64,000 nt of DNA from Pseudomonadota bacterium. Lineage in GTDB: Bacteria; Myxococcota_A; Polyangia; Polyangiales; Polyangiaceae. The notes below the pieces were generated by a model. That model searched no databases. It was not told where the DNA came from and saw only the letters and a list, made by a program, of their open reading frames with translations. Location: contig JAEYYX010000129.1 of the NCBI GenBank assembly GCA_023428245.1, positions 13,967-77,966 on the forward strand. Reading direction: 5' to 3'. This document shows positions 24,630-33,457 of the stretch, piece by piece (positions within the stretch are counted from its first letter, which is position 1; every line of letters starts with the position of its first letter). Both the position numbers and the translations under genes were made by a program.

Positions 24630-25613
24630 ATGACGGTCCTACTGACAGGAGCTACTGGATTTCTTGGGTCGCACGTCGCGGAGCAGCTCTCGAACGCGGG
24701 CGTCCCCGTGCGCGCGCTGGTGCGCAAGTCGAGCAATACCAAGTTCTTGAGTACGTTGCCGAACGTCACCCTCTGGGAGGGGTCCGTAGAAGATCGAGCT
24801 AGCGTCTTCTCTGCGACCGAGGGCGTGAGTGAGGTCATTCACGTGGCCGGCTTGGTCAAAGCAAAGGACGCGGAAGAGTTCCGCCGCGTGAACACCGGCG
24901 GGACCCAAACGATGCTCGATGCTGCGCTCGAGCACGGCGTGAAGCGCTTCGTTTTCGTGTCGAGCCAGGCAGCAGGCGGCCCGAGTGAAAAGGGCGGGCC
25001 GGCCGTGTGTGTCGGCAAGGAGACCCCGCCGGTGACCGCCTACGGGCGCAGCAAGCTCTCTGCGGAGAGATTGCTCATCGCCCAGAAAGACAAGATCGAA
25101 TCGGTCATCCTCAGGCCCCCCGCCATCTACGGGCCCCGAGACCGCGAGATCTTGATCTTCTTCAAGGCGGTCATGAGCGGCGTGCTCCCGTTGACGAACC
25201 CGCTCGACGCGATGTACTCGATGATCTACGGCCCCGACTGCGCGGATGCCTGTGTAAAGGCCCTGACCGCGGATGTCCCGAGCGGATCCGTTTACTACGT
25301 GGAGGATGGCGTCCCGATCTCCTTCAAGGAGATGATCCAGCTCGTCGAGAAGGCGCTCAACAAGCGCGCCTGGATCCGCGTGCCGCTCCCCGAGCGTCTC
25401 GTGCGCACGGCGGCCCGCGTGAGCGAGATGTACGGCAAGCTCACGGATCAGCCGGTGATGCTTACCGTCGACAAATGCAACGAGCTCCGAGCCTCGAGCT
25501 GGGTCTGTGATGGAGCCACAACTCGTCTCGAGCTCGGCTGGGAGCCCCGCGTCATCTTCTCCGAAGGCGTGGCTCTGACGGCAGCTTGGTACCGTGAGCA
25601 AGGCTGGCTCTGA
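24630..25613 (+). CDS. NAD-dependent epimerase/dehydratase-family reductase, probable ceramide reductase (CerR-like)
   Basis: A 327-residue extended short-chain dehydrogenase. The cofactor loop is GATGFLG at 7-13 and the catalytic pair is Y138 and K142 in AYGRSKLSAE. RPPAIYGPRDREIL is the usual substrate-side segment. In bacterial sphingolipid loci an enzyme of this class reduces the 3-keto group of the sphingoid base or ceramide; its position after spt and the acyltransferase gives the same reading here. The ATG at 24630 was chosen because homology starts directly (MTVLLTGATGFLG). A Rho-independent terminator follows the stop. A sugar-nucleotide epimerase is the alternative. Confidence 0.72.
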   Translation: MTVLLTGATGFLGSHVAEQLSNAGVPVRALVRKSSNTKFLSTLPNVTLWEGSVEDRASVFSATEGVSEVIHVAGLVKAKDAEEFRRVNTGGTQTMLDAALEHGVKRFVFVSSQAAGGPSEKGGPAVCVGKETPPVTAYGRSKLSAERLLIAQKDKIESVILRPPAIYGPRDREILIFFKAVMSGVLPLTNPLDAMYSMIYGPDCADACVKALTADVPSGSVYYVEDGVPISFKEMIQLVEKALNKRAWIRVPLPERLVRTAARVSEMYGKLTDQPVMLTVDKCNELRASSWVCDGATTRLELGWEPRVIFSEGVALTAAWYREQGWL

Positions 25614-25622
25614 GCAGCCCGG

Positions 25623-25655
25623 GGGCGCCCGCTTCGCCGCAGAGCGCCCTTTTTT
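25623..25655 (+). terminator. Rho-independent terminator after the sphingolipid genes
   Basis: GGGCGC (25623-25628) pairs with GCGCCC (25644-25649) and is followed directly by TTTTTT. It lies 10 bases past the reductase stop, in the gap before the convergent trpE. Confidence 0.65.
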
Positions 25656-25689
25656 GAACTTCAAGGCAAGTCCTGAGGGCGGCGACGAT

Positions 25690-27075
25690 TCAGCTCGACT
25701 CGGTCTGCCGCGTCCGCGCTGCGTGAATCGCCGACAGGGCCGCCCGCGCCTTGTTCGAAGTCTCTTTGCACTCGAGTCGGGGATCACTATCAGCCACGAT
25801 GCCGGCGCCCGCGGTGACCTCAAAGCGTCCGTCCCGCGCGACAACCGTACGAATCCCGATCGCGAAATCGAGATCCTGACCGCGCGTGACATATCCGATC
25901 GCTCCCCCGTAAGAGAACCGAGGGCGAGGCTCGAGCTCGCGAATGATCTGCATCGCGCGCACCTTCGGCGCTCCCGAGAGCGTACCCGCAGGGAAGGTAG
26001 CGCGGAGCACGTCCCAAGGTCCGAGCCCTTCGCGGAGTTTCCCCTCAACGACGCTCGTGATGTGCATCACGTGGCTATACCGCTCGACGAACATCCGCTC
26101 GGGAACCTTAACGCTCCCGTACTCCGCGATGCGCCCGATGTCATTTCGACCGAGGTCGATCAACATAACATGCTCGGCGATCTCTTTCGGATCGGCAAGC
26201 ATCTCTTCGGCGAGAGCCTCGTCTTCGGCCGGAGTGCGGCCCCGCCTTCGAGTTCCAGCGATCGGACGCAAGAACGCCTTGCCGGCCTCGACGCGCACCA
26301 GCGTCTCCGGGCTCGCACCTGCGATCGCGACCCGCGGCGCCCCTTTTTCTTCCGGGAGGTCGAGGAAGTACATGTAGGGGGCCGGCGAAAGCACGCGAAG
26401 CGCGCGATAGACCTCGAACGGGTCGGTTCCCTGATCCGGGACGCTGAACGTGCGCGCGGGCACGATTTGGAACGCGTCGCCGGCGCGAATGTACTCGCGA
26501 CAGCTCTCCACCACCTCAGAGTATTCAGCCTCGCTCTGAGTCACCGACACATCCCCAGGCAGGGCCGCCGGATCAGGAGGGACGAACGGCTCGAGCGCAG
26601 GGGCGTGCCGGAGCAATTCTTCGGCTCGATCGACCTCTTCCGTGACCGTAGAGGCGATCGTGAGAGTTTGTTTCAGGTGGTCGAAGACCACCACGGTGCA
26701 ATTGCTGAGAAGGCGCGCAATCGGTCCTTCGGACTCGCTCGGCCAGCGGGGTACCTTGGTCGCGAAGTGGACCATCTCGTAAGCAAGCAAGCCGACGTGC
26801 GCTGTTGCGAAGCGCTCGGCGGGATCGCTCTGGTCTTCGCCGCCAGCCGGCGCGAGCTCTGCGAGACGCGCAAAGGGGTCCTGACCCGCCTCCCCGAACA
26901 AGACGATGCTCTTCTCCGGACGATAGCCTAGGATCGAATAACGAGCCCACCGCTCGCCGCCGACGACGCTCTCGAAGAGGAACGAACCCTGCGGCGAGTG
27001 CTCGCGGAGCGCCAGGTAGGCCGAGACGGGGGTGAGCCCGTCGGCGACCAGGACTTTCTTGTGGACGACTTTCAT
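25690..27075 (-). CDS. trpE: Anthranilate synthase component I TrpE
   Basis: TrpE converts chorismate to anthranilate using ammonia supplied by a TrpG subunit. The chorismate-binding core is complete: FQIVPARTFSV, YMYFLDL, GASPETLVRVE, RPIAGTRRRG, LIDLGRNDIGRI, PAGTLSGAPKVRAM and YGGAIGY...DFAIGIRT. The N-terminal FLFESVVGGERWARYSILGY corresponds to the tryptophan feedback site. At 461 residues it is slightly short but complete. The ATG at 27075 (MKVVHKK) was chosen because the upstream frame has no similarity; no good ribosome binding site is visible. No trpG, trpD or trpC and no leader peptide was seen nearby, so trpE is apparently isolated. Confidence 0.94.
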   Translation of the reverse strand: MKVVHKKVLVADGLTPVSAYLALREHSPQGSFLFESVVGGERWARYSILGYRPEKSIVLFGEAGQDPFARLAELAPAGGEDQSDPAERFATAHVGLLAYEMVHFATKVPRWPSESEGPIARLLSNCTVVVFDHLKQTLTIASTVTEEVDRAEELLRHAPALEPFVPPDPAALPGDVSVTQSEAEYSEVVESCREYIRAGDAFQIVPARTFSVPDQGTDPFEVYRALRVLSPAPYMYFLDLPEEKGAPRVAIAGASPETLVRVEAGKAFLRPIAGTRRRGRTPAEDEALAEEMLADPKEIAEHVMLIDLGRNDIGRIAEYGSVKVPERMFVERYSHVMHITSVVEGKLREGLGPWDVLRATFPAGTLSGAPKVRAMQIIRELEPRPRFSYGGAIGYVTRGQDLDFAIGIRTVVARDGRFEVTAGAGIVADSDPRLECKETSNKARAALSAIHAARTRQTESS

Positions 27076-27182
27076 GGGAACGCGAAAAAAGCGGCGGCTA
27101 GGGGACTCTTGTCGGCCTTCTCGGGGTCCGATGAGCGCGCTTTGTGTGGTAGCGTGGCCGCGATCGGAAGCCAACCTGTCCC

Positions 27183-28670
27183 ATGAGCCTCGTCCCTCTG
27201 AGCCCTATCGCGGCCGCCCTTGCCCATGTCGAACCTCTGCTCGAGAAGAGCCGCGTCCTTTTGATCGGAAACGCGCTCACACGCGCCTCTGACATGGTCC
27301 TCGGGCGCGGCGCCCGCCTTTGTCACGTGGCCGACCCGGACGCCCGCCGCGTCGCCCAGGCCGCCGGCCAGAACAGCGAGCGGCGCGTCACCTATTCCCA
27401 TTTCACCGACACCCTCGTTCGGGACGGCGCCTACGACGTCGCCATAGTGACGAACCTCGAGGAGCATGACCGCCCTCAAGAGATCCTGGACGCCGCCCGA
27501 CGCGCCATCGCGTCGGATGGAATCGTCGTCATCTCGAGCGCCGCCTCCGGGACGACCTCGGGCCTTTTGGGCAAGGTGGAGCGCTGGCTCCCCTACGAAG
27601 AACTGGAACGACTGACCAAGACAACGTTTCAGTCCGTCGCCTTCCTGGCCCAGACCCCCTTTGTCGGGTTTGCTGTGGTCAGCTTGTCCTTGACCTCCGC
27701 GCCCGTACCCTCCCTCGACAACGCTTTGCTCGGGGGCGAGTCGGACCAGGTCGACTACTATATAGCTCTGTGCGGCGCGGCCGAGACCCTCGCGACCCTC
27801 GATCTCGACGACATGACAGTCGTCCAGATGCCGGGACAGCTCGCGCTCGAGGTGGGACGTCAGGCTGAGGTGACGCGAGGCGCACGCGCCGAGCGGCGCC
27901 TCGAATCCCTCGAAGACGAGCTGCGCTTGGCGCAGAGGCGCGAGCGAGAGCTCGAAGCCGAGCTCGGACGCCTAGAAAGCGCGACCGGAGATCAGGCAGA
28001 GCTGACATCACTCCGGGAGACGGTCGAGCGGCTGACGCGCGAGCTCGACACCACGCGCACGGAGCTCGCCGAAGCCCGCGCCGCGTCCCTCGCCGCGACC
28101 GCCTATGAAGAGCTGTCCGAGAAGGCGGCTCACACGGAGCGGGAGCTCGAGCGGACGAAAAAGGAGCGCAAATGGGCGGACGACCGGGTTCGCCGCCTCG
28201 AGCGCGAGCTCGAAGAGGCGCTCCTCGCCCAAGAAGAGCTCGACAAGGCCCGCGCCCGTATTCAAACCCTCGAGGCTCACCTGAAGGAAAGCGAGGACGA
28301 AGTCGACGAGCTCACCGATCGAGTCGCCGACCTCGAGCAGGAGCTCGCGAAGAAACAGAGCGAACTCTCGGAGCGAAAGGAGGAGCCGGACTGTGCCCTC
28401 GAGAAAGAGAACCTCACCCTCGAGGCTCAGCTCAAGAAGCGCGGAGAACATATCCTCGCTCTCGAGAAACAACTCGCCGATCTTTCCCTCTACGCTCAGA
28501 CGCTCGTCGCCGAAATCCCGCGCCGCACCGAAAACGCCGCTCCTGCGGGGGACACTCTGAAGGAGGAGATCCTGTCGCTCAGTGGGGAGCTCGCCGACAA
28601 GGAGGCTGAGCTCGTCGCTCTCCGTTGGACGGTCGCATCCCTGGAAAAGCGCCTCGCCCCGAGCAGCTGA
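27183..28670 (+). CDS. Methyltransferase-like domain fused to a long coiled coil
   Basis: A 495-residue protein in two parts. Residues 1-215 resemble a class I methyltransferase fold (VLLIGNALTR as strand 1, YDVAIVTNLEEHDRPQEILDAARRAI as the strand-4 region) but lack the GxGxG SAM loop, so catalysis is doubtful. Residues about 225-490 are an almost unbroken heptad coiled coil rich in Glu, Arg, Leu and Lys. The layout suggests a structural or scaffolding protein whose N-terminal domain binds a ligand or partner. It is divergent from trpE and is followed 16 bases later by fcl. I do not know a named family. Confidence 0.7.
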   Translation: MSLVPLSPIAAALAHVEPLLEKSRVLLIGNALTRASDMVLGRGARLCHVADPDARRVAQAAGQNSERRVTYSHFTDTLVRDGAYDVAIVTNLEEHDRPQEILDAARRAIASDGIVVISSAASGTTSGLLGKVERWLPYEELERLTKTTFQSVAFLAQTPFVGFAVVSLSLTSAPVPSLDNALLGGESDQVDYYIALCGAAETLATLDLDDMTVVQMPGQLALEVGRQAEVTRGARAERRLESLEDELRLAQRRERELEAELGRLESATGDQAELTSLRETVERLTRELDTTRTELAEARAASLAATAYEELSEKAAHTERELERTKKERKWADDRVRRLERELEEALLAQEELDKARARIQTLEAHLKESEDEVDELTDRVADLEQELAKKQSELSERKEEPDCALEKENLTLEAQLKKRGEHILALEKQLADLSLYAQTLVAEIPRRTENAAPAGDTLKEEILSLSGELADKEAELVALRWTVASLEKRLAPSS

Positions 28671-28686
28671 CAAAAAAAAGAATCCC

Positions 28687-29634
28687 ATGGCTTTCGAGCT
28701 CACATCGGCGAAGGTGCTCTTGACCGGAGGAGCAGGTTTCCTCGGAACACATGTCATCGAAGAGCTCGAGCGCGCGAAAGCCACCGAGATCTTTGCCCCG
28801 CGTTCCGCCGAATACGACCTGACGGACCAGGCCGAGACGCGCCGTCTCTTCGAGAGCTATAGGCCCGACCTCGTGTTCCATTTGGCCGCCCGCGTCGGGG
28901 GTATCGGAGCGAACCAGAAGAGCCCTGGAACGTTCTTCCACGACAACATGGCGATGGGCCTGCATGTGCTCGAAGAGGCGCGTCGCGCCGGGACGGAAAA
29001 GGTCGTCATCGCGGGAACGATCTGCGCCTACCCGAAGTACGCGGCGATCCCGTTTCGCGAAGACGATCTCTGGAACGGCTATCCGGAAGAAACGAACGCT
29101 CCCTACGGAATCGCTAAGAAAGCTCTGCTCGTAATGGCGCAGGCTTATCGCCAGGAGTTCGGATCAAACTTCGTGATGCTATTCCCGGTGAACCTCTACG
29201 GCCCCCGGGACAACTTCGATCTCGAGACCTCTCACGTCATCCCGGCCATGATTCGCAAGTTCGAGACCGCGCGGAGACAAGGAAGCGAAGAGGTCGTGCT
29301 CTGGGGAGACGGCTCGCCCACGCGCGAGTTCCTGTTCGTGCGCGACGCAGCTCGTGGCCTCGTGGAAGCCGCGAAGCACTATGACGATCCCGATCCGGTC
29401 AATCTCGGAGCAGGCTTTGAGATCACGATGCGAGACCTGGCAGCACGTATCGCCGGGAAGATCGGCTTCGCTGGCGCGATTCGCTGGGACACCTCAAAGC
29501 CAAACGGACAGCCCCGCAGGTCCCTCGATGTGACTCGCGCGAAAGATCGCTTCGGCTTTGAAGCGAAGGTTCCCTTCGACGAAGGCCTCGACGAGACCAT
29601 CCGCTGGTACCGAGCGAACCAGGCGCTCGGTTGA
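28687..29634 (+). CDS. fcl: GDP-L-fucose synthase (GDP-4-keto-6-deoxymannose epimerase/reductase)
   Basis: This enzyme converts GDP-4-keto-6-deoxy-D-mannose to GDP-L-fucose with NADPH. GGAGFLG lies at 14-20, the family hallmark HLAARVGGIGANQKSP at about 65-80, and the catalytic Y140 and K144 in APYGIAKKA. TICAYPKY and NLYGPRDNFD are also typical. The length (315 residues) is normal. It starts 16 bases after the coiled-coil gene, and its stop is only 6 bases from the stop of the convergent gmd, which makes its substrate. Together the two supply fucose for the surface glycans inferred from the region downstream. Confidence 0.94.
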   Translation: MAFELTSAKVLLTGGAGFLGTHVIEELERAKATEIFAPRSAEYDLTDQAETRRLFESYRPDLVFHLAARVGGIGANQKSPGTFFHDNMAMGLHVLEEARRAGTEKVVIAGTICAYPKYAAIPFREDDLWNGYPEETNAPYGIAKKALLVMAQAYRQEFGSNFVMLFPVNLYGPRDNFDLETSHVIPAMIRKFETARRQGSEEVVLWGDGSPTREFLFVRDAARGLVEAAKHYDDPDPVNLGAGFEITMRDLAARIAGKIGFAGAIRWDTSKPNGQPRRSLDVTRAKDRFGFEAKVPFDEGLDETIRWYRANQALG

Positions 29635-29640
29635 CGGTGG

Positions 29641-30678
29641 TCAGTCGGGCGCACCCGCTGCGGGATCGATGAGAGAGCTCTTACTCTGACCGTAAAGCTC
29701 TCGATGTACGAGGGCCATGTCCGCCTCCACCATCATGCGCACGAGCTCTCGGAAGCCGACCTTCGGGCGCCAATTCAAGCGCTTCCGCGCCTTGCTCGCG
29801 TCCCCTTGCAAGAGATCGACCTCGGCCGGGCGGAAATAACGCGGATCGATCTCGACGTACTTGTTCCAGTCGAGATCGAGCGCCCCAAATGCTTCCTCCA
29901 AGAACTCACGCACTGAGTGAGTCTCTCCTGTTGCCAAGACGTAGTCATCAGGCTCAGGCGCTTGCAGCATGAGCCACATGCCTTCGACGTAGTCCCCCGC
30001 GAAACCCCAATCCCGCTTGGCGTCGAGGTTCCCGAGGAAGAGCTTGTCCTGAACGCCGTGCTTGATCCGCGCAGCAGCCCGCGTGATCTTTCGCGTCACA
30101 AACGTCTCACCACGCCTAGGTGATTCGTGGTTGAATAGTATTCCGTTGCTCGCGTGAAGCCCGTAACTCTCGCGGTAGTTCACGGTCACATAAAAAGCGT
30201 AAGCCTTCGCACAAGCGTACGGGCTCCGCGGCCGAAACGGCGTAGCCTCGTTCTGCGGCGTCTCCACGACGTTACCGTAAAGCTCAGACGAAGAAGCCTG
30301 ATAGAAGCGGCACTCGAGCTCGGTCTCACGAATCGCTTCCAGCAAGCGCACACAACCGAGACCCGTGACCTCCCCCGTGTACTCGGGGACGTCGAAACTG
30401 ACTCGCACGTGACTCTGGGCGCCGAGATTGTAAATCTCCGTTGGCTTGATGGACCTGAGCACCCGATTCAGGGAACTCGCGTCATTCAAGTCGCCGTAGA
30501 CGAGGCGCAGCCTGACGTCTTTCTCGTGGGGGTCTTGATAGAGATGGTCGATGCGCGAAGTGTTGAAACTCGACGAGCGTCGGATGAGCCCGTACACCTC
30601 GTACCCTTTGGAAAGCAGAAACTCGGCAAGGTAGGAGCCGTCTTGTCCTGAGATCCCGGTGATCAGTGCGCGCTTCAT
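29641..30678 (-). CDS. gmd: GDP-mannose 4,6-dehydratase
   Basis: Gmd dehydrates GDP-D-mannose to GDP-4-keto-6-deoxy-D-mannose, the first step to GDP-fucose or GDP-rhamnose. The NADP loop GISGQDGSYLAEFLL starts at residue 8, and the catalytic Y154 and K158 lie in SPYACAKAYA. YNLGAQSHVRVSF, ASSSELYG and NHESPRRGETFVTRKI are diagnostic. The length is 345 residues. The ATG at 30678 (MKRALITG) was chosen over an open 51-codon upstream extension. It is transcribed towards fcl rather than with it, so the two pathway genes need separate promoters. Confidence 0.96.
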   Translation of the reverse strand: MKRALITGISGQDGSYLAEFLLSKGYEVYGLIRRSSSFNTSRIDHLYQDPHEKDVRLRLVYGDLNDASSLNRVLRSIKPTEIYNLGAQSHVRVSFDVPEYTGEVTGLGCVRLLEAIRETELECRFYQASSSELYGNVVETPQNEATPFRPRSPYACAKAYAFYVTVNYRESYGLHASNGILFNHESPRRGETFVTRKITRAAARIKHGVQDKLFLGNLDAKRDWGFAGDYVEGMWLMLQAPEPDDYVLATGETHSVREFLEEAFGALDLDWNKYVEIDPRYFRPAEVDLLQGDASKARKRLNWRPKVGFRELVRMMVEADMALVHRELYGQSKSSLIDPAAGAPD

Positions 30679-30865
30679 GAACAGCCTACAGTAGGCAAAG
30701 ACCTTTCCTCCAACAACCGGAGTCAGCGATGAAGGCTTGTGAGCCAGGGCGCCTCCTCCCCGGTCCCCCGCAGCGGCGCCGCGCCCGGCCAAGAAAGAAC
30801 GCGCCGAATCCTGCGGGGTTCTGCGCCACAATCGCCCTCCCCCGTCGTTTTCACGGCTCTAGGCC

Positions 30866-30893
30866 TTGTGAATGCTCAAGAGAGACTTAAGTT
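30866..30893 (+). promoter_or_regulatory. Possible promoter upstream of dnaJ
   Basis: TTGTGA (30866-30871) and TAAGTT (30888-30893) are separated by 16 bases, 33 bases before the dnaJ start. This is a weak vegetative-type match; a heat-shock-type promoter read by the RpoH-like factor would be expected, and the sequence does not decide between them. Confidence 0.25.
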
Positions 30894-30926
30894 CCGCGGG
30901 TCTAGCCTCCCCCAAGCCCCGACTCC

Positions 30927-31991
30927 ATGAGCGAAAAGCGCGACTTTTACGAAGTGCTCGGCGTCGCAAGAGACGCGAGCGATGACGACATTCGACGAGC
31001 ATATCGAAAGCTCGCCCTTCAGTTTCATCCCGACCGAAACAAGGGCGATCCCTCGGCGGAGGTGAAGTTCAAGGAGGCGACCGAGGCGTACACCGTGCTC
31101 TCCGACGAGCAGAAGCGCGCCCAATACGATCGCTTCGGCCACCAAGGGATGGGCGCGGGCTTCGACTTCCAAGGAGCGGGGATGGGCGACATCTTCAGCC
31201 ACTTCCAGGACATGTTCTCCGACTTTTTCGGAGGATTCGGCGGTGGAGGAGGTGGTGGAGGCCAGGCCTCCCGGCGTGGTCAAGACACGCGGGTGCGCTC
31301 CACGCTCACCCTTGCGGAGTCCATGACGGGCACCAAGAAGGAGGTCCAAATCCGAGGGGCCGCGCCGTGCGAGGCCTGTGAAGGAAGCGGTGCACGGGCC
31401 GGGACCAAACCGACGACCTGCGGAACCTGCCAAGGCAGCGGACAAGTCGCGACCCAGCGCGGATTCATCATGTTCTCGACAACCTGCCCCGCCTGTCGCG
31501 GCCAGGGGCGAGTGATCAGCGATCCGTGCCCCGAGTGTCGCGGCGAGCGCTACGTCGAGAAGCGCCGCAAGGTGCTCGTGTCGTTCCCCGCTGGCATCGA
31601 TGGGGGCCAGCGACTGCGCGTTCCGGGACAAGGAATGCCTGGACACCCCGGGGCGGAGCCAGGTGACCTCTATGTGGATGTCGAGCTCGAGCCGCACCCC
31701 GAGTTCGAGCGCGACGGGTTCGATATCGGGACTCGGCGGCGCGTTTCTTTCCCGGACGCCGCTCTCGGCGGCGAGCTCACGGTTCGTTTGCCCGATGATT
31801 CCGAGATCGTCGTGAAATACCCGGCCGGAACGCAGCCGGGCACGGTCCTCACCACCCGCGGGAAAGGAATTCCCCAGCTCAACGGCCGTGGGCGGGGCGA
31901 CGTGCACGTTCTCGTCGAGGTCGAGGTACCGGAAAAGCTGAGCCGCAAGGCGCGCAAGCTCATCGAAGAGCTACGAGAAGAGCTCAATTAA
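30927..31991 (+). CDS. dnaJ: Molecular chaperone DnaJ
   Basis: A type I Hsp40. The J domain has the HPD tripeptide at 34-36, which stimulates DnaK ATPase. A Gly/Phe linker follows at about 72-115 with an eight-glycine run. The zinc domain has CEACEGSG (148-155), CGTCQGSG (165-172), CPACRGQG (187-194) and CPECRGER (201-208); the last lacks the final glycine of the CxxCxGxG consensus. The C-terminal substrate-binding domain and dimerisation end are present. At 354 residues it is slightly short. dnaK and grpE are not adjacent, and it is divergent from gmd. Confidence 0.95.
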   Translation: MSEKRDFYEVLGVARDASDDDIRRAYRKLALQFHPDRNKGDPSAEVKFKEATEAYTVLSDEQKRAQYDRFGHQGMGAGFDFQGAGMGDIFSHFQDMFSDFFGGFGGGGGGGGQASRRGQDTRVRSTLTLAESMTGTKKEVQIRGAAPCEACEGSGARAGTKPTTCGTCQGSGQVATQRGFIMFSTTCPACRGQGRVISDPCPECRGERYVEKRRKVLVSFPAGIDGGQRLRVPGQGMPGHPGAEPGDLYVDVELEPHPEFERDGFDIGTRRRVSFPDAALGGELTVRLPDDSEIVVKYPAGTQPGTVLTTRGKGIPQLNGRGRGDVHVLVEVEVPEKLSRKARKLIEELREELN

Positions 31992-32056
31992 GCGTTCTCT
32001 TGCCCAAATCGGCCCCGAGATGGGACGATGCCGAGAGTCATATGCTGGAGGAGTTC

Positions 32057-32755
32057 ATGAGCCGAGTCCCACGGTTACAGACCTTGGTGCCCTCGTTCCC
32101 CTTAGCGGTGAGAGGAGCTCTCCCCCGGGGCGGAGTGCCGCTCACTCTTACCCTCCTCCTCACGAGCTCAGCCTGGCTCACTGGATGTGGCGGAGCTCAA
32201 GCCAAGGCGAGCGCTGAGGTGAACACCGACGTCGATGCCAGTGTCGACTTCGACGTGGAAGGCACCCGCGCCGCAAGGAGCACCGGCGCCGTTTCGACCA
32301 ACCTCGATGCAAACAGCGAGACGGCCGCTCCTGGAACTCCCGGTGGCCCTGCCCTGCTCGGAGCTCGGCACGATCTAAGGCTCAAAGACCCCGCCTCAGC
32401 TCTCGCCTGCCAATGTCTCGCGGTTGTCGTGGGTCCCCCTTCCTCTCCGGCCTTCGCCTGGTCGGGTGAAGTCCCGACCATCGATCCTGCTTCTCAGGTC
32501 GTGGTCGCATTGGAATCCGATGGCGTCCCTTGTTCTGCCAAGAGCGCGCCGATCGCCTCATATCGCGGTTACTCCTCCGAGGGAGGCGACATTGTCGTCG
32601 AGCTCGAAGCGGCACAAGAAGGGCGTCCCACGACCCGCGGCGCGATCATCCCGAAGCCCTCGAGCGGCGCCTTGCGCATCCGCGCGCCCAAGGCCCTGCC
32701 TTTCGGCAAAGCGACCTCGGGAAGTGACGAGTGCGTCATCGAGATCTCGCAATGA
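32057..32755 (+). CDS. Putative lipoprotein of unknown function
   Basis: A 232-residue protein with a long signal region and a lipobox (LTGC, acylated Cys at residue 44), so it is probably anchored in the envelope. The mature part has an Ala/Asp/Thr-rich stretch (45-100) and then a compact domain with four cysteines (ASALACQCLAVVVG, DGVPCSAKSAP, SGSDECVIEI). Start 32057 is preferred because GGAGG lies 5 bases upstream; ATG 32042 and TTG 32000 are in-frame alternatives. Its stop overlaps the start of the next gene as ATGA, so the two proteins are probably made together. Confidence 0.72.
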   Translation: MSRVPRLQTLVPSFPLAVRGALPRGGVPLTLTLLLTSSAWLTGCGGAQAKASAEVNTDVDASVDFDVEGTRAARSTGAVSTNLDANSETAAPGTPGGPALLGARHDLRLKDPASALACQCLAVVVGPPSSPAFAWSGEVPTIDPASQVVVALESDGVPCSAKSAPIASYRGYSSEGGDIVVELEAAQEGRPTTRGAIIPKPSSGALRIRAPKALPFGKATSGSDECVIEISQ

Positions 32756-33405
32756 CAGAGTCAGCCTCTCCCGTGACGACGCTCGATCCTCCACCCACGC
32801 CGTCGGACGCTGCCGCACGTGATCCGGTTTCGGAATCCTCGCGAGGCCCCGAGTCGAGACGGGAGCCCCCCTGGGAGTGGTTCTGGCAATCGAATCGGGC
32901 ACGCGCGCTGCGACTCGAGCGGGAGAAGATCTCCATGCGAGCGCAAGCGTACATCGATCGCGCTCAAGCTTCTTTCGACGCAGCCGAGAGCCTAGGACCG
33001 AACCAGAATCCTAACGCGGACGCGTCTTCCGCGGGCCCGATCCTGGAACTCCTGAGACAAGCTGCTACTTGGGCGTCTCTCGCCATCCTCGATCAGATCG
33101 AGAAGGAAGCGGAACCTCCCCTCACAGAGTCCAGCTGGCGCGAAGTGAGCCTTCGGCTTGGACTCGCTCAGGCACAGGAACTCTGGAAGAGTTGGCTATC
33201 ACAACCCCAAACTGCTCATGTTGACGAACAGTTTCGGCAGGCCCGCGTCGCAGAGCTTACCGCAATCACCTCAAAGCTGCTTCTGACCGCGAAGAGCGTC
33301 ACGATTGAGCTCGACGCGATCCTATCACGACGCATCTATCACTTGGGGGTTCCCCTCTTGTTGGTCTTGGCTGCGGCCGCGATGTTCCTCTCAGCGCCAA
33401 ACTGA
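32752..33405 (+). CDS. Tail-anchored protein of unknown function, paralogue of the gene at 41922
   Basis: A 217-residue protein with a disordered Pro/Ser/Glu-rich N-terminus (1-38), an aromatic motif EWFWQSNRARALRLE, a helical middle (residues 55-190) and one C-terminal transmembrane helix (about 196-214, YHLGVPLLLVLAAAAMFL) with only a few residues after it. This is a tail-anchored layout with the bulk in the cytosol. The WFWQ motif, helix spacing and pre-membrane helix match the first 250 residues of the protein at 41922, which additionally has an outside discoidin-like domain. It is translationally coupled to the preceding lipoprotein. The function is unknown. Confidence 0.7.
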   Translation: MTESASPVTTLDPPPTPSDAAARDPVSESSRGPESRREPPWEWFWQSNRARALRLEREKISMRAQAYIDRAQASFDAAESLGPNQNPNADASSAGPILELLRQAATWASLAILDQIEKEAEPPLTESSWREVSLRLGLAQAQELWKSWLSQPQTAHVDEQFRQARVAELTAITSKLLLTAKSVTIELDAILSRRIYHLGVPLLLVLAAAAMFLSAPN

Positions 33406-33457
33406 CTTCCTTTCGCCCCCTTCTCCCCGCATCCGATCCTCGGGAATAAGAACTCGC

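Noticed and set aside
24639..26048. A 469-residue minus-strand open frame over the reductase and trpE 3' end
   Set aside because: It is antisense to one real gene and out of frame with the other, with no recognisable motif.
25594..26931. A 445-residue plus-strand open frame over trpE
   Set aside because: It is antisense to a complete TrpE with intact motifs and has an Arg-rich shadow composition.
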